The notes under the pieces were generated by a model that worked only from the letters and a program-made list of their open reading frames with translations, was not told where the DNA came from and searched no databases. Positions 5,539-7,254 of a DNA stretch of 7,254 bases are shown one piece after another. Location of the stretch: the NCBI GenBank assembly GCA_041485845.1, contig JBGPKH010000472.1, positions 1 through 7,254 on the forward strand, written 5' to 3'. Origin of the DNA: OMOG01 sp041485845 (GTDB lineage: Bacteria; Acidobacteriota; Terriglobia; Bryobacterales; Bryobacteraceae). Every line of letters begins with the position of its first letter. Within the stretch, counting starts at the first letter, position 1. Made by a program: the position numbers and the translations under genes.

Positions 5539-6726
5539 TCAAGAAAGCCGAAGTGTGCCAGGAGTGTGCTGCTCCCCGGTTTTGACATGCTTTGGCTCCG
5601 CTTTGCCCATCAGCAATGCTTCTACTTTTGCCACGGCTTCGTCTTGCATATGCGGCAGGACGTGACTGTAGATGTCCAACGTCAGAGCGGCGCTAGCATG
5701 CCCGAGTTGCTCCGAGACGACCTTAACCGGCACTCCCGCTGCCAATGCCAAGGTCGCGAACGTATGCCTCAGGTCATACAGCCGAATCTGCGGTAGGCTG
5801 GCATTTGCGAGGATCCGACGAAAATCCCGATTGGCCAGATTGTGCCTGTCCACCGGTCCTCCATGTTCGTTCGCAAATACAAGGTCGAAATTGGTCCAGT
5901 TCTCGCCAGCCATCCGCTTCTCCTCATCTTGCCGGGTTTTGTGCTCTTGCAAGGTGTGGGCAATGTTGGAGTGCAACTTGATAGTCCGCCGGCTCCGCGG
6001 CTTCTTCGTCTCGTTGAACTCCCATCCGCCTCCGGGCAGAAAGTCGAGCGAGCGGTTGACGCTGGCAGTCTGCCTCCCGATGTCCAAGTCGGACCACTTG
6101 AGAGCCAGGTATTCTGATGGCCGGAGGCCAGTAGTAACGGCCACCTCCAACAGCAGACCGTGCTTCTCACTCTTGCAGGCGGCCAAGAACCGTCTCGACT
6201 GATCAGCATCGAACACCTGCATTTCCTTCCTGACTTTCCGCGGTAGCCTCACCCCATCGCAAGGGTTATAGATCAACAGCCGCCAGTTTATGGCCTGTCT
6301 GAATGCCTGCTTGAGCATCATGTTGGTGTACTCGATCGTGCGAGCGGACAGCCCGGATTCAAGCAGCCCGTTGTAGAGAGATTGGATCTCCATTGGGCCG
6401 ATCTTGGCGAAGGGTCGCAGCCCCAGCACGGGCCTGATGTAACGCCCCAGATTATACTCATAGCTTGCATAAGTCTTCCGCCGCACTTTGCCCTTCGCTG
6501 CTTCTTTGAGCCATTTGTCGAGGAATTCGTTCAGCGTGCCCTGTGCTGGCTCGATCGTCACTCCGAGATCTTTATCTCGGAGGGCTTTCGTGAGCCATTT
6601 CTGAGCGGCCTTTTTGTTGCCGTGCACCGTTTTGTTGAGATAGTTGCGCTTGCCATTCGCGTCCCGGCCCAGGAAGAGACGCACGAGCCACGTATCCTTC
6701 CCTCGGGAAATGATCTGTCCAGCCAT
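5539..6726 (-). CDS. Tyrosine-type site-specific integrase
   Basis: Catalyses integration and excision of the element at the tRNA-Arg gene. It has 395 residues from the ATG at 6726. Seen: N-terminal arm-binding domain (about 1-55, 'GQIISRGKDTWLVRLFLGRD' then 'GNKKAAQKWLTKALRDKDLG'), core-binding SAM-like domain (about 63-165), and catalytic domain with Arg202 in 'TTGLRPSEYLALKWSDLD', Lys near 241, Arg320 in 'LYDLRHTFATLALAAGV', His343 in 'LGHASAALT' and nucleophile Tyr353 in 'DIYSHV'. The first His of the usual HxxR is Tyr317, a known variant. Start: the frame also allows a GTG at 6768, but the residues before Met15 (MCLCVRAICANIHG) look non-domain and family members usually begin near 'MAGQ'; no strong ribosome binding site separates the two. 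The gene reads toward the tRNA. It should be functional: nothing is frameshifted or missing. Confidence 0.93.
   Translation of the reverse strand: MAGQIISRGKDTWLVRLFLGRDANGKRNYLNKTVHGNKKAAQKWLTKALRDKDLGVTIEPAQGTLNEFLDKWLKEAAKGKVRRKTYASYEYNLGRYIRPVLGLRPFAKIGPMEIQSLYNGLLESGLSARTIEYTNMMLKQAFRQAINWRLLIYNPCDGVRLPRKVRKEMQVFDADQSRRFLAACKSEKHGLLLEVAVTTGLRPSEYLALKWSDLDIGRQTASVNRSLDFLPGGGWEFNETKKPRSRRTIKLHSNIAHTLQEHKTRQDEEKRMAGENWTNFDLVFANEHGGPVDRHNLANRDFRRILANASLPQIRLYDLRHTFATLALAAGVPVKVVSEQLGHASAALTLDIYSHVLPHMQDEAVAKVEALLMGKAEPKHVKTGEQHTPGTLRLS
5552..5569. repeat. Paired AGTGTGC repeat (11-bp spacing), possible integrase arm site
   Basis: AGTGTGC occurs at 5552-5558 and 5563-5569, one helical turn apart, inside the last codons of the integrase and about 50-65 bases from the tRNA end. 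On the opposite strand it reads GCACACT, sharing the GCACAC core with the repeats at 6752 and 7016. Confidence 0.4.
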
Positions 6727-6751
6727 CCCATGAATGTTAGCGCAGATGGCA

Positions 6752-6770
6752 CGCACACACAAGCACACAA
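6752..6770. repeat. Paired GCACACA repeat (10-bp spacing), possible integrase arm or operator site
   Basis: CGCACACACAA is followed directly by GCACACAA; the GCACAC cores start at 6753 and 6763. They sit just upstream of the integrase start (6726), where an arm-type site or a self-repression operator would be expected. Confidence 0.4.
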
Positions 6771-6788
6771 TTTCTTCGATCTACCACA

Positions 6789-6802
6789 TGGTACCTATAC
6801 CA
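6789..6802. promoter_or_regulatory. Palindrome TGGTA-CCTA-TACCA upstream of the integrase
   Basis: Perfect 5-base arms around a 4-base centre, 63 bases before the integrase ATG. On the minus strand it contains TATAGG (6799-6794), a weak -10-like box, so an operator over the integrase promoter is possible. Only the symmetry is certain. Confidence 0.3.
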
Positions 6803-6820
6803 GTCGGCATTTATTCATGT

Positions 6821-6849
6821 TGACCCTCTGTGTTTATCACAGAGGTTCA
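6821..6849. repeat. Hairpin/palindrome CCTCTGTG-TTTAT-CACAGAGG upstream of the integrase
   Basis: Perfect 8-bp stem (6825-6832 with 6838-6845) and 5-base loop, extended by three more pairs (6821-6823 with 6847-6849) after one mismatch. There is no T-run on either strand, so it is not a standard terminator. The inner TGTGTTTATCACA resembles a dimer operator. It lies about 95 bases upstream of the integrase start. Confidence 0.6.
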
Positions 6850-6859
6850 GACGATCTAA

Positions 6860-6877
6860 CTCCGCGCAGTTGCGGAG
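6860..6877 (+). terminator. Weak hairpin followed by GATTTT, possible plus-strand terminator
   Basis: CTCCGC-GCAGTT-GCGGAG, a perfect 6-bp GC-rich stem, followed by GATTTTAAG on the plus strand. The T-run is only four bases and no plus-strand gene ends before it, so the call is doubtful. The stretch 6727-7046 around it (320 bases) has no gene I can support; it holds the palindromes and paired repeats listed here. Confidence 0.2.
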
Positions 6878-7015
6878 GATTTTAAGTCCAAACCTCGTTT
6901 TTTCAGAGAGATGCAACCAGATCGATCGAGTTCCGTAGTGTTCTGCCGAGATTGGGCTTGCGGTATCCGCCCGGTTGTGGCAAGTTCGAGGAGTTCCGGC
7001 CAGTTTGGCGGAGTT

Positions 7016-7037
7016 CGCACACAACACGCACACAACG
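7016..7037. repeat. Tandem 11-bp repeat CGCACACAAC(A/G) x2
   Basis: CGCACACAACA (7016-7026) and CGCACACAACG (7027-7037) are identical except for the last base. They share the GCACACA core and the one-turn spacing with the repeats beside the integrase and end where the ribosome binding site of the next gene begins, so they could be integrase arm sites or operators for that gene. Confidence 0.6.
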
Positions 7038-7046
7038 AGGTCCTCA

Positions 7047-7254
7047 ATGATCGAATGTCTTCAGCAGGAACAGCGCCCTCTGAGAACGAGAGAGCAGAAT
7101 ACGGAGTACTGTCGCTTTTTGTTGCTCAAGGCTATCCAACGCCGTACGCCGAAGGCGCTCCTGGAGCTACATTCGAGAGTCTCTCCACACTCAGGATGCG
7201 ACGTCAAACTCGCGAAAGCTTTGCAGAACTGGTCGCGTGTTGTCCACATCACAC
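7047..7254 (+). CDS. Hypothetical protein, N-terminal 69 residues (runs off the right edge)
   Basis: I do not recognise this protein. The frame is open from the ATG at 7047 to the window end (69 full codons). Support: GAGGT at 7037-7041 stands five bases before the ATG, a normal ribosome binding site, and the frame stays open in moderate-GC DNA where stops are not rare. Seen: a basic, Leu/Ala/Arg-rich, mostly helical sequence ('YCRFLLLKAIQRRTPKALLELH', about 21-42; 'DVKLAKALQNWSRVVHI', about 52-68), no signal peptide, no membrane segment, two separate Cys residues at 22 and 51. It would be the first cargo or control gene of the element, divergent from the integrase across 320 bases. A minus-strand frame over the same bases (7061-7252) has no ribosome binding site and is considered its shadow. 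Confidence 0.45.
   Translation, partial: MIECLQQEQRPLRTREQNTEYCRFLLLKAIQRRTPKALLELHSRVSPHSGCDVKLAKALQNWSRVVHIT

Larger units (their letters stand above)
5504..7254. mobile_element. Left end of a tRNA-Arg-integrated genomic island or prophage (partial)
   Basis: Starts right after the tRNA CCA and continues past the window. Evidence: a tyrosine integrase as first gene, a drop in GC relative to the left part (hand counts 33/60 at 6481-6540 and 26/60 at 6781-6840 and 6881-6940, against 41/60 at 2581-2640), paired short repeats around the integrase, and several palindromes upstream of it. No phage structural or conjugation gene is visible, so the kind of element cannot be decided. Confidence 0.7.

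Noticed and set aside
6727..6768. Earlier GTG start for the integrase
   Set aside because: The added 14 residues are unlike the arm-binding domain and overlap the GCACAC doublet; however, ribosome-site evidence does not separate the two starts firmly.
6928..7018. Recurring GAGTTC (6928, 6991, 7011) as iterons
   Set aside because: Spacing is irregular and the motif short; not enough for an origin or operator array.
6815..7047. Two minus-strand frames of 63-72 codons upstream of the integrase
   Set aside because: They overlap each other and the paired repeats, have no clear ribosome binding site and show no domain.

Overview
The window looks like a stretch of an Acidobacteriota chromosome, probably near the Solibacter/Bryobacter group, with the left end of an integrated element at its right side. 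The main reason is the secreted von Willebrand A protein at 2911-3873, which has the layout of the 'VWFA-related acidobacterial' family. High GC in positions 1-5500 agrees (41 of 60 bases G/C in 2581-2640 by hand count). The assignment is an inference from gene content only.

Region 1 (1-1790) is a divergent pair. On the minus strand is the N-terminal part of a TolC-type outer-membrane efflux protein, cut by the left edge. On the plus strand is an ECF sigma factor with a GTG start. The 167 bases between them hold two near-identical 19-base hairpins in tandem and a -10-like box placed so that the sigma-factor mRNA could be leaderless. No anti-sigma factor follows.

Region 2 (1786-2899) is a membrane polyferredoxin of the NapH/YccM type with two CxxxCP motifs and two 4Fe-4S clusters' worth of cysteines. 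Just upstream is a CRP/FNR-type palindrome, centred about 41.5 bases before the predicted transcription start.

Region 3 (5188 down to 2911, minus strand) is a tight run of three genes: a DUF4440/SnoaL-like small protein, an RluA-family pseudouridine synthase and the VWA protein, with gaps of 7 and 9 bases. The VWA gene also has its own perfect TATAAT overlapping the stop codon of the gene before it, two bases short of a leaderless start.

Region 4 (5189-5503) holds a strong minus-strand promoter for the DUF4440 gene, a rod-shaped RNA candidate (5315-5377) with its own plus-strand -10 box, and an intact tRNA-Arg(UCU) gene.

Region 5 (5504-7254) is lower in GC (33/60 in 6481-6540, 26/60 in 6781-6840) and is the tRNA-proximal end of an integrative element: a tyrosine integrase reading toward the tRNA, three paired GCACAC repeats around it, several palindromes upstream of it, and the start of an unrecognised plus-strand gene that runs off the right edge. 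The far attachment site and nearly all cargo lie outside the window. No complete new multi-gene system is visible here; the best candidates for something undescribed are the rod-shaped RNA and the leaderless-type promoters.
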